Of a DNA stretch of 33,341 nt, positions 26,201 to 33,341 are shown one piece after another. The stretch is from positions 1-33,341 of the forward strand of contig JAQBVG010000016.1 in the NCBI GenBank assembly GCA_027623655.1, given 5' to 3'. The DNA is from Chloroflexota bacterium (lineage in GTDB: Bacteria > Chloroflexota > Dehalococcoidia > Lucifugimonadales > Lucifugimonadaceae). The first letter of the stretch is position 1; every line of letters begins with the position of its first letter. The translations under genes were made by a program, and so were the position numbers. The notes under the pieces were generated by a model. The model did not search any database and was not told where the DNA came from. It saw only the letters and a program-made list of their open reading frames with translations.

Positions 26201-26717
26201 CGATGTCGAGAAGGAAGGCATAACACTTCTCGTCAACTCCCTCGAAGAGCTGGGCGATACCTACGGGATTTTTGGATTCTCGGGCTATGGCCGGGAAAAC
26301 GTCGAGTTCTACACCATCAAGGACCTCGACGAAAAATTTACCGAGAAAGTTCCGCGAAGAATCGACCGGATAGCGCCTCTTCACGCCACGAGAATGGGAC
26401 CGGCTATTCGCCACACGATCGCGAAGCTAGAGGAAGTCGAAGCGCGTTCAAGGTTCCTGTTTCTTATCTCGGACGGACGTCCGCAGGACCGGGGCTACTC
26501 CCGCGAAGGCGTTGAGAAAGAGTACGCCGTGCACGATACCCGCCAGTCGCTCATCGAGGCTCGACAGGCTGGAATAACGCCGTTCTGTCTGACAGTCGAT
26601 AAGGCCGGTCATGACTATATGAAAACAATGATGGATGACTTCAGCTACGAGGTCTTGCCAGATATTAGTCTGCTGCCGAAACGGCTGCCCCAGCTCTACC
26701 GGAATTTGACCACATAA
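23274..26717 (+). CDS. large VWA-domain protein, CbbO/NorD-like MoxR partner
   Basis: The 1147-residue product is much longer than typical NorD or CbbO. In order it has about eight helical repeats (47-347), then a module at about 386-440 with TTIYMPSVINRY and HQVGH-x-EFGSF (H424, H428). An Ala/Lys-rich helix follows (about 455-475) and a helical region (500-635). Next is a highly acidic linker (636-770), then a conserved TYPEWDFRANEYKPNWC segment (819-835). The C-terminal VWA domain (about 917-1147) has a full MIDAS site: D928-x-S930-x-S932, T1039 and D1067. VWA partners couple MoxR ATPases to a target protein. The TTG start has GAGGAT upstream and overlaps the Nudix stop. No signal peptide is seen, so it is probably cytosolic. 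The target is unknown. Confidence 0.88.
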   Translation: MTGSDNSQQSAVELARQELAQFPAPVLQRYEDALEKLTGRLAEETCQQWAYEGLEIARKTVRSWEAAAEYFDASVAVQRQLPSGQFLKWAKTGTSLCADSPSLSVAYFKSSPKAMLRLRPRYIDDWANVCRALYRGTWKSSALSCRLFEATPELLETLSFEEFCHFGEFLEILSRRSYDQAGDALSAGIDLFPKITGDVDRFIGLAQIVAEKSWRETAVLFDSATASLIELGTTHRAPLIGLARRLVITGVSDAAGILKDGANTVNRVPSETRDRLLEMTDSIAAVSAPAAPEFLRIVPDVLERVTFDQMGKWQSEGIQIARDSDEAAVAYFRLESPRSQEMLDSLSSSIELNRVHDVIQMYCLALTGRSIDVQAAQQLADKNIGWFQGELPTTEGTTIYMPSVINRYTTKEENFGFFKVISTHQVGHIEFGSFIFDFNLPSGMFDDLRPRLPGAKELRAAKAAEEAAQAAKKKSPVVIFGNETPIEPGPAESEATLESVEIKKPEFLTDMSRFFDLFAERRLALDVFTVLESSRIDGHVAALYPGIMKMYNVVRAAALEVRPDVTDLPAREALVEFMIRVSLGQVDDMLVPSEHKEAARKVRRLIRMVTSVETTVEDAAEAAIRAYSILVDIKNDELDDDDFEQLEPEEENDESGESDDEDVIDAEDVIRQFMGQSSPDGESDDENDDVPRDNDPGEEGEQDYSSPQDVDYRGEFKPELSQLLSQMQLMESGELSEGGEMEPITQEQLEEMMKNAPEMELDQTEGDENADKQVSEMLENLMKELQKRDPENQQFQPGPMQHVDEDGGPLSATEPDTFTYPEWDFRANEYKPNWCMIHEKIMSDGEPHFFRETLAENSSLVAQIKKQFELVIPEMYRKQKRLEDGEEFDLDAVLEALIDLRVGVTPDEKLFWRRNKNERSVAVAFLLDLSASTAEAIDEAKKPSDDWGAPDDPVEYMVWLRSRRSEGLRRTYKRIVDVEKEGITLLVNSLEELGDTYGIFGFSGYGRENVEFYTIKDLDEKFTEKVPRRIDRIAPLHATRMGPAIRHTIAKLEEVEARSRFLFLISDGRPQDRGYSREGVEKEYAVHDTRQSLIEARQAGITPFCLTVDKAGHDYMKTMMDDFSYEVLPDISLLPKRLPQLYRNLTT
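23412..24314 (+). repeat. about eight tandem helical repeats coded in the VWA gene
   Basis: Residues 47-347 of the VWA protein fall into units of roughly 37 residues with the loose pattern W-x3-G-x2-(I/L)-(A/C)-x2-S-x3-A-x2-(Y/L)-F-x4-P-x2-L. Units begin near 47, 87, 124, 163, 201, 238, 275 and 311. W49, W89, W126 and W313 are in register. The clearest pair is SVAYFKSSPKAM and AVAYFRLESPRSQEM. They look like diverged HEAT/TPR-like two-helix repeats. Confidence 0.6.
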
Positions 26718-26820
26718 GAGGCGCTCGTCGCACGTGTAGGCTCGAATCTGGAAATGGCGGCCATACCACACTCCGGTCTCAGTCCAAAGGCATCGGGCGC
26801 GGCTACGGGATAACCGCTAT

Positions 26821-26834
26821 CGCTCCAGAGAGCG
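26821..26834. terminator. small hairpin between convergent VWA and DUF4340 genes
   Basis: CGCTC and GAGCG enclose a CAGA loop 4 bases beyond the DUF4340 stop and about 100 bases beyond the VWA stop. An alternative longer pairing, CCGCT with AGCGG, overlaps it. There is no T run on either strand, so a role as terminator for both genes is only possible. Confidence 0.25.
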
Positions 26835-26837
26835 GGA

Positions 26838-27848
26838 CTAGCCGTTGTCGACCAGCAACTCACCGAAGAACAGATCGAGTACCCGATCCGCCCAGTCTGC
26901 GTCGACCGTGATAACGTCTGACGTTTCGTTGGCAACTGCGTATCGCGACTCACCGTCGGGCGTCATGTTGCCGATAGTCATCGTCAACCGAGTTACTTCG
27001 ATGACGTTTTGCTGTGTTCTGTTCTCAATCCTGATGGCGATGTAGGGCGACGTGACGACAGTGCCATACTCTTCGTAGTCGATGTCTTCCGAAAGATTGA
27101 GCGCCACGGCGCCACCTATTGCCGGATTCCCAAAGTGTTCTAGTTCGGCGTTCAGCGTGTCGTTGTCCGCAAGCTGACTGCCCGTGCATGGATCGGTAAC
27201 AAGCGGTAGGTCACAGACGGACCACAGGCCGGTTTCCCGGTCAAGACCGTAGGCCCGAACAACTTCGTTGTTGTCGAACAATATTATTTCTCGTGGCTGG
27301 CCATCGATGGTGTAGTACCACTCTGGAAGAGGCGGCTCGGTAACGAGACGTTCGAGCACCTGGCCCCATGTTGCGTCGACAAGTACCAGCTGGGGGAAGC
27401 TCTCGATGCGGGCGTAGTTATTCTGTTCATCGGGTGTCAGGTTTCCGAGGACCAGTTTGATATTGGAGCCGTCGCGCAGCGTTACTTTGATCGTCGCGCT
27501 GGGTACGTCGAGACCGTAAAGTGATTCGTCCCCGATCGACTGCTTCAGCACTCGCTGGGTCCTTGGACCTCCCAGGAGTTGCGTGATTCCGCCCCACCTG
27601 AACAGATCGGCCGGGATATCCTTCAGGTCGTCAAAATACCAACGCCTCGTACCTTCACGAAGAGACCAACTGGAGGTCGTCTCCCCGGTGTCGATCTCAA
27701 TACGACGCAAATCGTCTGGCGAGAGCGTGTAGAAGAACGGCGGCTCTGCCTCGGGAGTTTCCTCAGTAGGATTTGTGATGAACCATGTTACGCCGACTGC
27801 GACAAAGGACAGGGCCGTAATGAGAACAAGCAAAAGGCGCAGGTTCAT
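26838..27848 (-). CDS. DUF4340 domain protein of a Gld-like ABC operon
   Basis: The 336-residue product has one N-terminal hydrophobic segment (about 5-24), probably an uncleaved signal anchor, followed by an outside domain of DUF4340 type. The pattern of TLSPDDLRRIEI, SWSLREGTRRWYF and YGLDVPSATIKVTL with repeated strand-rich units supports this. DUF4340 genes are often the last gene of operons with GldA-, GldF- and GldG-like proteins, as here: gldG-like ends 3 bases upstream. Its molecular role is unknown. ATG is the start. Confidence 0.82.
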   Translation of the reverse strand: MNLRLLLVLITALSFVAVGVTWFITNPTEETPEAEPPFFYTLSPDDLRRIEIDTGETTSSWSLREGTRRWYFDDLKDIPADLFRWGGITQLLGGPRTQRVLKQSIGDESLYGLDVPSATIKVTLRDGSNIKLVLGNLTPDEQNNYARIESFPQLVLVDATWGQVLERLVTEPPLPEWYYTIDGQPREIILFDNNEVVRAYGLDRETGLWSVCDLPLVTDPCTGSQLADNDTLNAELEHFGNPAIGGAVALNLSEDIDYEEYGTVVTSPYIAIRIENRTQQNVIEVTRLTMTIGNMTPDGESRYAVANETSDVITVDADWADRVLDLFFGELLVDNG

Positions 27849-27851
27849 TTT

Positions 27852-29627
27852 CTAGCGCCTCCTCCACCACGTCCAGAACCCGAAGAGGCTTATCAGCCCG
27901 GGCATGAGCAACCAACCAGACCAGCGGACGAAATCCCGCTCGTTCCGGGTCAGAAACAACTGACGGTTTGATTCGGTCTTGCTCCGAATCGAAATCAGTT
28001 CGAAGTCCCTGGCGAGGAAGTTGACTGCGTTGACGAATAAATCGGCATTGTTCGCCGAACCGAAATAGTTGTTTGAAGCAAAGTCGGTGTCGCCGATAGC
28101 AATCATGTTCAGGCTAAATAGCCCATCCTCGTTGCGGTAAACCCCGCCTGTGAGTTCGCCAACCGCTTCGATCACGACAGCGACCGGCAGTGGTCCGGCA
28201 ATCTCTTCGCCAACATTGAATTCCAGAGTATCGGGGTCAGTTTCCGACCAACTGCTCAGTGTCGTCGAAGCAAGGATGGCCTGCCGTACAAGTGGAGTAG
28301 TAGCTTCGGCGAGTGGAATCGATTGTGGGTCAACAGCCCAGCCAAAATGGGTCGAGCCCGGCATGTACAGAACTTCGAATCCTTCGGTCACCGGGTGCGG
28401 CGGAAGCTGACTGTTACTCTTTTTGATCTGGATAAAAGTCGGACTGGGAGCAACGAAGCTCGCTACATCGGCGGCCTCGCCGGTACCGATCGATACGGCG
28501 TAACGCGACAGGAACTGCTTGAAGCTATCAGGTGTCTCTTCGGGTTCAAACATGAACAGGATGCTCCCACCCGACCTCGCGTACTCGAGCAGGACCTGTT
28601 GATCGATAGGAAGTAGTTCACGGGTTGGACCCGCAAATACAAGTGCAGCTGGCTGCTCTTGCGGGTCGCCAATCGCGATTCTGGTGCCCAATTCCTGCAA
28701 TGTTTCAACGAGTACGACGTAGTTCTCGCGATTGAGTGCACGCCCTGCAAGCCCGAAACTTGTGACCTGTTCTGTGTCAGTTACGTCCCGTTCCGAGTGG
28801 CCGGTGATGAAAATGACCTTTTTCTGAGCGATCTGATTGATCACCAGGAGGCTAGTCACTACTTGCTGCTCGGTGAAAACATTTGAGGTGGTGTTCGGGT
28901 TGAGACCAACAACAACTTCCGTACGGCGACTCTCCACGCCCTCGATCGCAAGCGCGGGGAACCGCGTTACTCCAAGGGCCGTTGCAATGTTCGGATTTAA
29001 ATCTGGATCAACAAGTTCATATTCGAGATCGTATGCGCTTGAGCGCCTTCGGAACTCGCTGAGCATGTCCTGAGTATCTCTCCACGCTGCCGATTCAGCA
29101 GCCGTGTCGGTCACAAAGAACGCCGTGATCTTCACCGGTTCCTTGAGGTTTTTCAGTGTGTTGACGACCTGCTCTTCAAGCAGGAACTGTTTTGTAGCGG
29201 TTGTATCGACACGGAGCCAGCCGGCGGGATTCGGGCGGTCTCCGGCCCAGTAGAGGGTAAAGTTGACGATTACCGCGATCGCCACGAACGTAACGAAGAC
29301 GATCGCTGTGTTGAGTCCATAACGACCTCGACGACCGAATAAGGCCTGTCGAACCGTCGCAAGCGAGATGCCAGCGTCGACGATCAACAACCCTAAACCG
29401 ACGCCCATCACGATAAATGAAGGACCTTCGAGGCCGCGAAGGAATATCCATATCAACACGCCAAAAACGATCGCACCAACTCCGATCACTGCCAGTGCTT
29501 GGCGGATCGACTTTGAGTTGTTTTTCAGACTATTGAAAACCGAAGTCCAGGTACGTACGGAATCCGGGGACTGTCGACTTTCGGGTCTATTCTGCTGATC
29601 TGTGGACATTTGCTGGCCTAGCGCCAT
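27852..29627 (-). CDS. GldG-like ABC auxiliary membrane protein
   Basis: The 591-residue product has a hydrophilic N-terminus, three hydrophobic helices (about 43-63, 69-90 and 105-127) and a large extracytoplasmic GldG/ABC_transp_aux domain (about 140-545). The domain includes VKITAFFVTD and VIFITGHSERDV. A final helix (about 565-586) ends in WWRRR. GldG works with GldF and GldA in Bacteroidetes gliding and secretion, but similar proteins in other phyla have no proven role. The ATG at 29627 overlaps the gldF-like gene by 10 bases and has AAGG close upstream. A second ATG at 29609 is possible. Confidence 0.85.
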   Translation of the reverse strand: MALGQQMSTDQQNRPESRQSPDSVRTWTSVFNSLKNNSKSIRQALAVIGVGAIVFGVLIWIFLRGLEGPSFIVMGVGLGLLIVDAGISLATVRQALFGRRGRYGLNTAIVFVTFVAIAVIVNFTLYWAGDRPNPAGWLRVDTTATKQFLLEEQVVNTLKNLKEPVKITAFFVTDTAAESAAWRDTQDMLSEFRRRSSAYDLEYELVDPDLNPNIATALGVTRFPALAIEGVESRRTEVVVGLNPNTTSNVFTEQQVVTSLLVINQIAQKKVIFITGHSERDVTDTEQVTSFGLAGRALNRENYVVLVETLQELGTRIAIGDPQEQPAALVFAGPTRELLPIDQQVLLEYARSGGSILFMFEPEETPDSFKQFLSRYAVSIGTGEAADVASFVAPSPTFIQIKKSNSQLPPHPVTEGFEVLYMPGSTHFGWAVDPQSIPLAEATTPLVRQAILASTTLSSWSETDPDTLEFNVGEEIAGPLPVAVVIEAVGELTGGVYRNEDGLFSLNMIAIGDTDFASNNYFGSANNADLFVNAVNFLARDFELISIRSKTESNRQLFLTRNERDFVRWSGWLLMPGLISLFGFWTWWRRR

Positions 29628-30379
29628 CGCCTTGCTTCCAGCACGAGGACCGTGAGGAGCAAGAACACTGCTGTTAGTGATAAGTAGTACGCAATATCAG
29701 TGACAGATATCACGCCCTTGGCAAAGTCGGCAAAATGCCCGCCTTCAGCCACACCGAAACTGTCGAGGTCGAATACGGAAAACGAAGCTCCAAGTTGGAA
29801 CCCGTCAAGGATCTGAGATACAAGACCAGTAAGCCGAGCGCTGACGAAGTCGATTATGGTCAGTGCGGTGAGGATTCCGGAACCGACAACCAGACCGACG
29901 ATCTGGTTACTGCTGAGAGACGAAGCGAAAAGCCCGACCGCCAGGGTCGCCCCGGCATATAACGCCAGTCCCAACAGACCGCTCAGTAGAGGTCCAATGT
30001 CAGGATCACCGTAGACGAACAGCACGATTACGAAATAGAGCGACAGGACAATCATCAGGAGGATCATCACGAAGGCGGCCAGGAATTTGCCAACGACAAT
30101 TTCAAACTCACGGAGTGGTGAGGTCAGCAGTAACTCGAGCGTCCCCAGCTTCTGTTCCTCTGCGATCAAGCGCATCGTCAGGGCAGGCGACATGAAAATC
30201 ATGAAAAACACTGCGCCCGCAAGGTAGCCACGGATGCTGGCCTCGGCGAATGCGTCGGAGACCGATGCTACGAAGAAAAAGCCCGTGATGGCCAGAAACG
30301 CAGCCGACACCACGTAGGCCATCGGCGATGAGAAATATGTGCGGATCTCTTTGGCCGCAATAACGGTGATGAAGCGCAA
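29618..30379 (-). CDS. GldF-like ABC-2 permease
   Basis: The 253-residue product has six hydrophobic helices (about 20-40, 52-70, 98-122, 130-152, 160-180 and 226-248). It carries the ABC-2 cytoplasmic motif EEQKLGTLELLLTSP (74-88). It begins MRFITVIAAKEIRTYFSSP, a typical start for this family, at a TTG codon. The upstream ATPase gene ends 3 bases before it and the gldG-like gene overlaps its end, so the three subunits should form one complex in the inner membrane. The substrate is unknown. Confidence 0.9.
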   Translation of the reverse strand: MRFITVIAAKEIRTYFSSPMAYVVSAAFLAITGFFFVASVSDAFAEASIRGYLAGAVFFMIFMSPALTMRLIAEEQKLGTLELLLTSPLREFEIVVGKFLAAFVMILLMIVLSLYFVIVLFVYGDPDIGPLLSGLLGLALYAGATLAVGLFASSLSSNQIVGLVVGSGILTALTIIDFVSARLTGLVSQILDGFQLGASFSVFDLDSFGVAEGGHFADFAKGVISVTDIAYYLSLTAVFLLLTVLVLEARRWR

Positions 30380-30382
30380 TTC

Positions 30383-31354
30383 CTACTCGCCTAAATCTTC
30401 TTCAGTGGTCAACTCGAGGAAGATTTCTTCGAGCGTCATAGGTAAAGGCGTCAGATTCGTCAGGCCCCACCCGTTGTCGATAACTGTCCTGGCTATTTTC
30501 TCCGCAGCCTGCACATTTGGTCGCGCATCCACGATGAATGGAGCGAACTTTTCTCGTGCCGCTCGCTGCACGACTGATACCCTTTGATCCGATCTGGCAT
30601 CGATTACGACCGACAGGCCGCGAATAGCGTTGATAAATGCCGGCGCTTCAGCTCCACGCACGCTGATTTCTATACGCTCGGCGTGCTGCAACTTCGCGGA
30701 GAGAGCCTCTGGCTGATCGTCCGCAACTATTCGACCATCGTTGATCACGAGGACGCGCTTACATATTGCGGAGACCTCGGGAAGAATATGTGAACTGAGG
30801 AGCATCGTGTGCTCCTGCCCCAGATCGCTGATCAACTCTCGAGTTTCGACTACCTGAATTGGATCGATACCGATGGTCGGCTCGTCCATGACGAGTACGT
30901 CGGGTTCATGCAGGATTGCCTGCGCTATGCCGGTGCGCTGCCTGTAGCCCTTCGAAAGACGACCTACAAGGGTGTTTCGATACTCGCCCAGCCGGACCAT
31001 ATCGATGACCTTTGGCAGGCGTTCCTTCACCCAGTTTCGGTTCATCCCGCGAATTTCACCCATGTACCTGAGATAGTCGGTTACCGTCATATCAACGTAA
31101 AGCGGAACCGTTTCTGGCAAATAGCCGATGTGGCGACGAACGTCGAGTGAATGCGACACCACGTCGTAGCCGGAAACAGTCACATCCCCGGATGTCGGTG
31201 GCGTGAACCCGGTGACGACCCGCATCGTCGTGGTTTTGCCTGCGCCGTTCGGTCCCAGGAATCCGACTATTTCACCTTTGAGCACCTCGAAGGAGATGTC
31301 TATCACGGCCGGGTAGGGTCCGTAACTCTTCGACATGTGCTCGATTTTGATCAA
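30383..31354 (-). CDS. GldA-like ABC transporter ATP-binding protein
   Basis: The 323-residue ATPase has Walker A GPNGAGKT (34-41), signature LSKGYRQR (133-140), Walker B VLVMDEP (153-159) and the switch histidine in LLSSHILPE. The sequence GYLPETVPLYVDMTV (77-91) and signature LSKGYRQR are typical of GldA/NosF-type ATPases. A C-terminal domain of about 90 residues follows. It starts at TTG with GGAG seven bases upstream and is the first gene of the four-gene leftward operon. The 211 bases upstream are shared with the divergent cysteine desulfurase, and I see no convincing promoter for this direction. Confidence 0.92.
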   Translation of the reverse strand: MIKIEHMSKSYGPYPAVIDISFEVLKGEIVGFLGPNGAGKTTTMRVVTGFTPPTSGDVTVSGYDVVSHSLDVRRHIGYLPETVPLYVDMTVTDYLRYMGEIRGMNRNWVKERLPKVIDMVRLGEYRNTLVGRLSKGYRQRTGIAQAILHEPDVLVMDEPTIGIDPIQVVETRELISDLGQEHTMLLSSHILPEVSAICKRVLVINDGRIVADDQPEALSAKLQHAERIEISVRGAEAPAFINAIRGLSVVIDARSDQRVSVVQRAAREKFAPFIVDARPNVQAAEKIARTVIDNGWGLTNLTPLPMTLEEIFLELTTEEDLGE

Positions 31355-31476
31355 TTAATCGCTCCGGTTTGGGCTGCAACACAGCCACTGGCTGCCCAGT
31401 GATGTAATGGACAAACTATTGTGCCAAACTTAAATGCGCCGTGGGTTGCACGGCACATGGATACGGCGGTTCTAAT

Positions 31477-31505
31477 TTTACGGATTCCAAACCCGAATAT
31501 ATTAT
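31477..31505 (+). promoter_or_regulatory. sigma70-type promoter of the cysteine desulfurase
   Basis: TTTACG (31477-31482) and TATTAT (31500-31505) are separated by 17 bases. Four of six -35 bases and five of six -10 bases match consensus. The start of transcription would be near 31512, giving a leader of about 54 bases to ATG 31566. Confidence 0.5.
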
Positions 31506-31565
31506 CTAAGCAAAATCCTCCCGGCTACACGGATACGGTGGCCAACGATCACGATCCGCGTCCAT

Positions 31566-32780
31566 ATGACCAAAATCTCAAAACTTATGTCTTCAGAGGA
31601 CGACCGCATCAACTACCTCGACCACGCGGCGACGACGCCAGTGCGGGCAGAGGTGCTCGAAAAGATGCTGCCATATTTCACCGAGAAATTTGGCAACCCC
31701 TCGTCGCTTTATGCGCTCGCCGGCGAGGCAAGGTACGGGTTGGACGAGGCGCGCGAGCAGGTGGCTTCGGTGCTCAGCGCCCATCCCGGCGAAATAGTGT
31801 TTACCGGTGGTGGGTCTGAATCGAACAACACGGCCATAAAAGGAGTCGCGAATGCTCGACCGCAGGGCAGTTTCGGACGAGGTCACATTGTCACAACCGC
31901 CATTGAGCACCACGCCGTTATCCACCCGGTAGAACAGCTCGAAAAACTGGGCTATGCCGCCACATATGTCGGTGTCGATGAACACGGCCTGGTAGATCCA
32001 GAAGAGGTCGCGGCAGCGATTACGGGTGACACGTTCCTGGTGAGCGTGATGATGGTCAACAACGAGGTTGGCACTGTCCAGAACATTTCAAAGATATCCG
32101 AACGAGTGAGGGATGCAGCAGCCAGTGCCGGTGGGGATGTCGTGATTCACACGGACGCCGTTCAGGCCGCGGGCAAACTATCTCTTGATGTAAACGACCT
32201 GGGTGTCGACCTGATGAGTCTTTCCGGCCACAAGATTTACGGCCCGAAAGGCGTTGGCGTTTTGTTTGTTCGCCGGGGTGTCGAACTCGATCCGCTGATA
32301 GCCGGTGGTGGACAGGAACGACAGCGTCGATCGGGAACGGAAAACGTTCCGTCGATCGTGGGAATGGGCGAAGCAATGATGCTGATCGAGGCCGAACGCC
32401 CCACGAGCAGGCTTCGGATGCAGACACTTTCGAACATGTTGATCGAAGGTATTTCTGAGCGTATTCCCGATTCGAAATTCAATGGACACTACATCAAGCG
32501 TGTCCCGGAGATCGTGAACTTTTCATTCTCGGGCGTCGAAGGTGAACCTGTTCTGCTGGGGCTTGATTTCAAGGGTGTTGCGGCATCCAGCGGGAGTGCC
32601 TGCAGCTCGGCATCGCTCGAACCTTCGCACGTTCTCCTCGCGATGGGCGTCAGCCCTGACGTCGCAGTTGGCAGCGTGCGGATTTCAATGGGGCGCGAAA
32701 CAACCGTAGACGACATCGATGACGTACTAATGGCATTGCCGCAGGTGATCAAGCACCTCGGCTCGTTTCCAACATTTTGA
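31566..32780 (+). CDS. iscS: cysteine desulfurase (NifS/IscS type)
   Basis: This PLP enzyme removes sulfur from cysteine as a protein-bound persulfide for Fe-S clusters and tRNA thiolation. The 404-residue product has YLDHAATTP (17-25), FGNPSS, TAIEHHAV with H115, D197 and Q200 in TDAVQ, and the PLP lysine K223 in SGHKIYGPKG. The persulfide cysteine is C346 in SSGSACSSASLEPSHV, of the long-loop group I kind. No iscR, iscU or mnmA is next to it, so NifS against IscS naming is uncertain. ATG 31566 is used here; ATG 31587 would remove seven residues, and neither has a clear ribosome site. It could supply sulfur for MiaB and NadA. Confidence 0.92.
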   Translation: MTKISKLMSSEDDRINYLDHAATTPVRAEVLEKMLPYFTEKFGNPSSLYALAGEARYGLDEAREQVASVLSAHPGEIVFTGGGSESNNTAIKGVANARPQGSFGRGHIVTTAIEHHAVIHPVEQLEKLGYAATYVGVDEHGLVDPEEVAAAITGDTFLVSVMMVNNEVGTVQNISKISERVRDAAASAGGDVVIHTDAVQAAGKLSLDVNDLGVDLMSLSGHKIYGPKGVGVLFVRRGVELDPLIAGGGQERQRRSGTENVPSIVGMGEAMMLIEAERPTSRLRMQTLSNMLIEGISERIPDSKFNGHYIKRVPEIVNFSFSGVEGEPVLLGLDFKGVAASSGSACSSASLEPSHVLLAMGVSPDVAVGSVRISMGRETTVDDIDDVLMALPQVIKHLGSFPTF

Positions 32781-32923
32781 ACGATTTCGACGAAATAAAT
32801 TCGCTCATTTGTATTTCGCTGGCAATAATTAGTACATCAGACAATTGAAACCGGTATGTCACGACGGGCATTTGATGTAGTCTCGCTCGTCGGCCCGGTA
32901 ACGTCCGTTTAGTGGAGTAGTGG

Positions 32924-33341
32924 ATGACAGAAGAGAATCGTATTGACAGGGACCCCGCGGGAGACCCCCAAGCCCCCGAGGGCGGGTCAGCGGACGAATC
33001 GGTAGAAGAGGCCGTCGGACAGGTGAGGCCATCTTTTGCATTTGGCGAAGAGGCCACGCTCAGGTACCCGGAACAGGTTCGAGCTGCTCTCGACTACGCC
33101 AGGCGCAATCAGTATGAATACGGCCCACAACTCCGAGACCTCGAACTAAAATGGGATGTCTTATCTGCGGAGCCGATGTCGAACAATATTGTTCGAATTC
33201 GGTTCGAGTATTCTCCCGTCAAGAGCTTTCGCGGCGACCCCGGCTCTGAATACATGGACATCGATGCCGGTGGCGCGGTCCTGGCGCGGCGCCAGATTAA
33301 TGCTCCCAAAGAAAATAAACCTGTTGTTTTGATAGGAATCA
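32924..33341 (+). CDS. unrecognised protein, 3' part beyond the window
   Basis: An open frame from ATG 32924 runs without a stop to the right edge (139 codons seen). GGAG lies six bases upstream, and an in-frame TAG two codons earlier makes this ATG the first possible start. The N-terminal 35 residues are polar and acidic, rich in Asp, Glu, Gly and Pro. After that comes a folded-looking region with ATLRYPEQVRAALDYAR and DLELKWDVLSAEP, then strand-rich sequence (NNIVRIRFEYSP). No membrane segment or known motif is seen in the visible part. I do not recognise the family. Confidence 0.75.
   Translation, partial: MTEENRIDRDPAGDPQAPEGGSADESVEEAVGQVRPSFAFGEEATLRYPEQVRAALDYARRNQYEYGPQLRDLELKWDVLSAEPMSNNIVRIRFEYSPVKSFRGDPGSEYMDIDAGGAVLARRQINAPKENKPVVLIGI

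Overview
The window is a gene-dense bacterial chromosome segment carrying 26 recognisable protein genes on both strands plus one unrecognised gene cut by the right edge. I see no rRNA, tRNA, CRISPR array, phage gene or insertion sequence. Most genes are core housekeeping genes of moderate GC content. A lipoprotein with a beta-propeller of WSPDG repeats, a large NorD/CbbO-like von Willebrand protein with its MoxR partner, GldA/F/G-like ABC genes outside an obvious Bacteroidetes context, and frequent TTG start codons together suggest a Chloroflexota-like lineage (Dehalococcoidia/SAR202 type). That assignment is inference and no marker gene here proves it.

Layout: 79-4678 is an NAD-synthesis block. 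Aspartate dehydrogenase nadX reads leftward, opposite miaB-nadA-nadC, with miaB and nadA overlapping by ATGA. A propeller lipoprotein follows (4791-6362). On the minus strand come dtd, an FmdB-type zinc ribbon, a 407-base gene-free stretch, then purQ-purL. Next is rpsU (bS21), with its own clear promoter and a tandem-hairpin terminator, and then lspA-rluD-gltX. On the plus strand, threonine aldolase and a two-gene ABC-2 exporter end 3 bases from the convergent end of rarA. The selA-smr-rarA series reads leftward, and coaE diverges from it.

The most interesting part is 21124-26717: coaE, a CbbQ/NorQ-type MoxR ATPase, a CoA-diphosphatase-like Nudix hydrolase and a 1147-residue VWA protein. The last three genes are joined by two identical TTGA stop/start overlaps. 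The VWA protein has about eight helical repeats of roughly 37 residues, an HQVGH-EFGSF motif resembling an altered zincin site, a very acidic linker and a complete MIDAS site. MoxR-VWA pairs usually remodel a metalloenzyme or Rubisco, but no client enzyme lies nearby, so this may be an undescribed activation module.

Facing it is a four-gene leftward operon of gldA-, gldF- and gldG-like genes and a DUF4340 gene (31354 to 26838), probably a membrane ABC complex. It is followed by a cysteine desulfurase with a good promoter and the partial gene at the right edge. The desulfurase could supply sulfur for the Fe-S enzymes MiaB and NadA. SelA implies that the organism may make selenocysteine, but no other selenocysteine gene is in the window.
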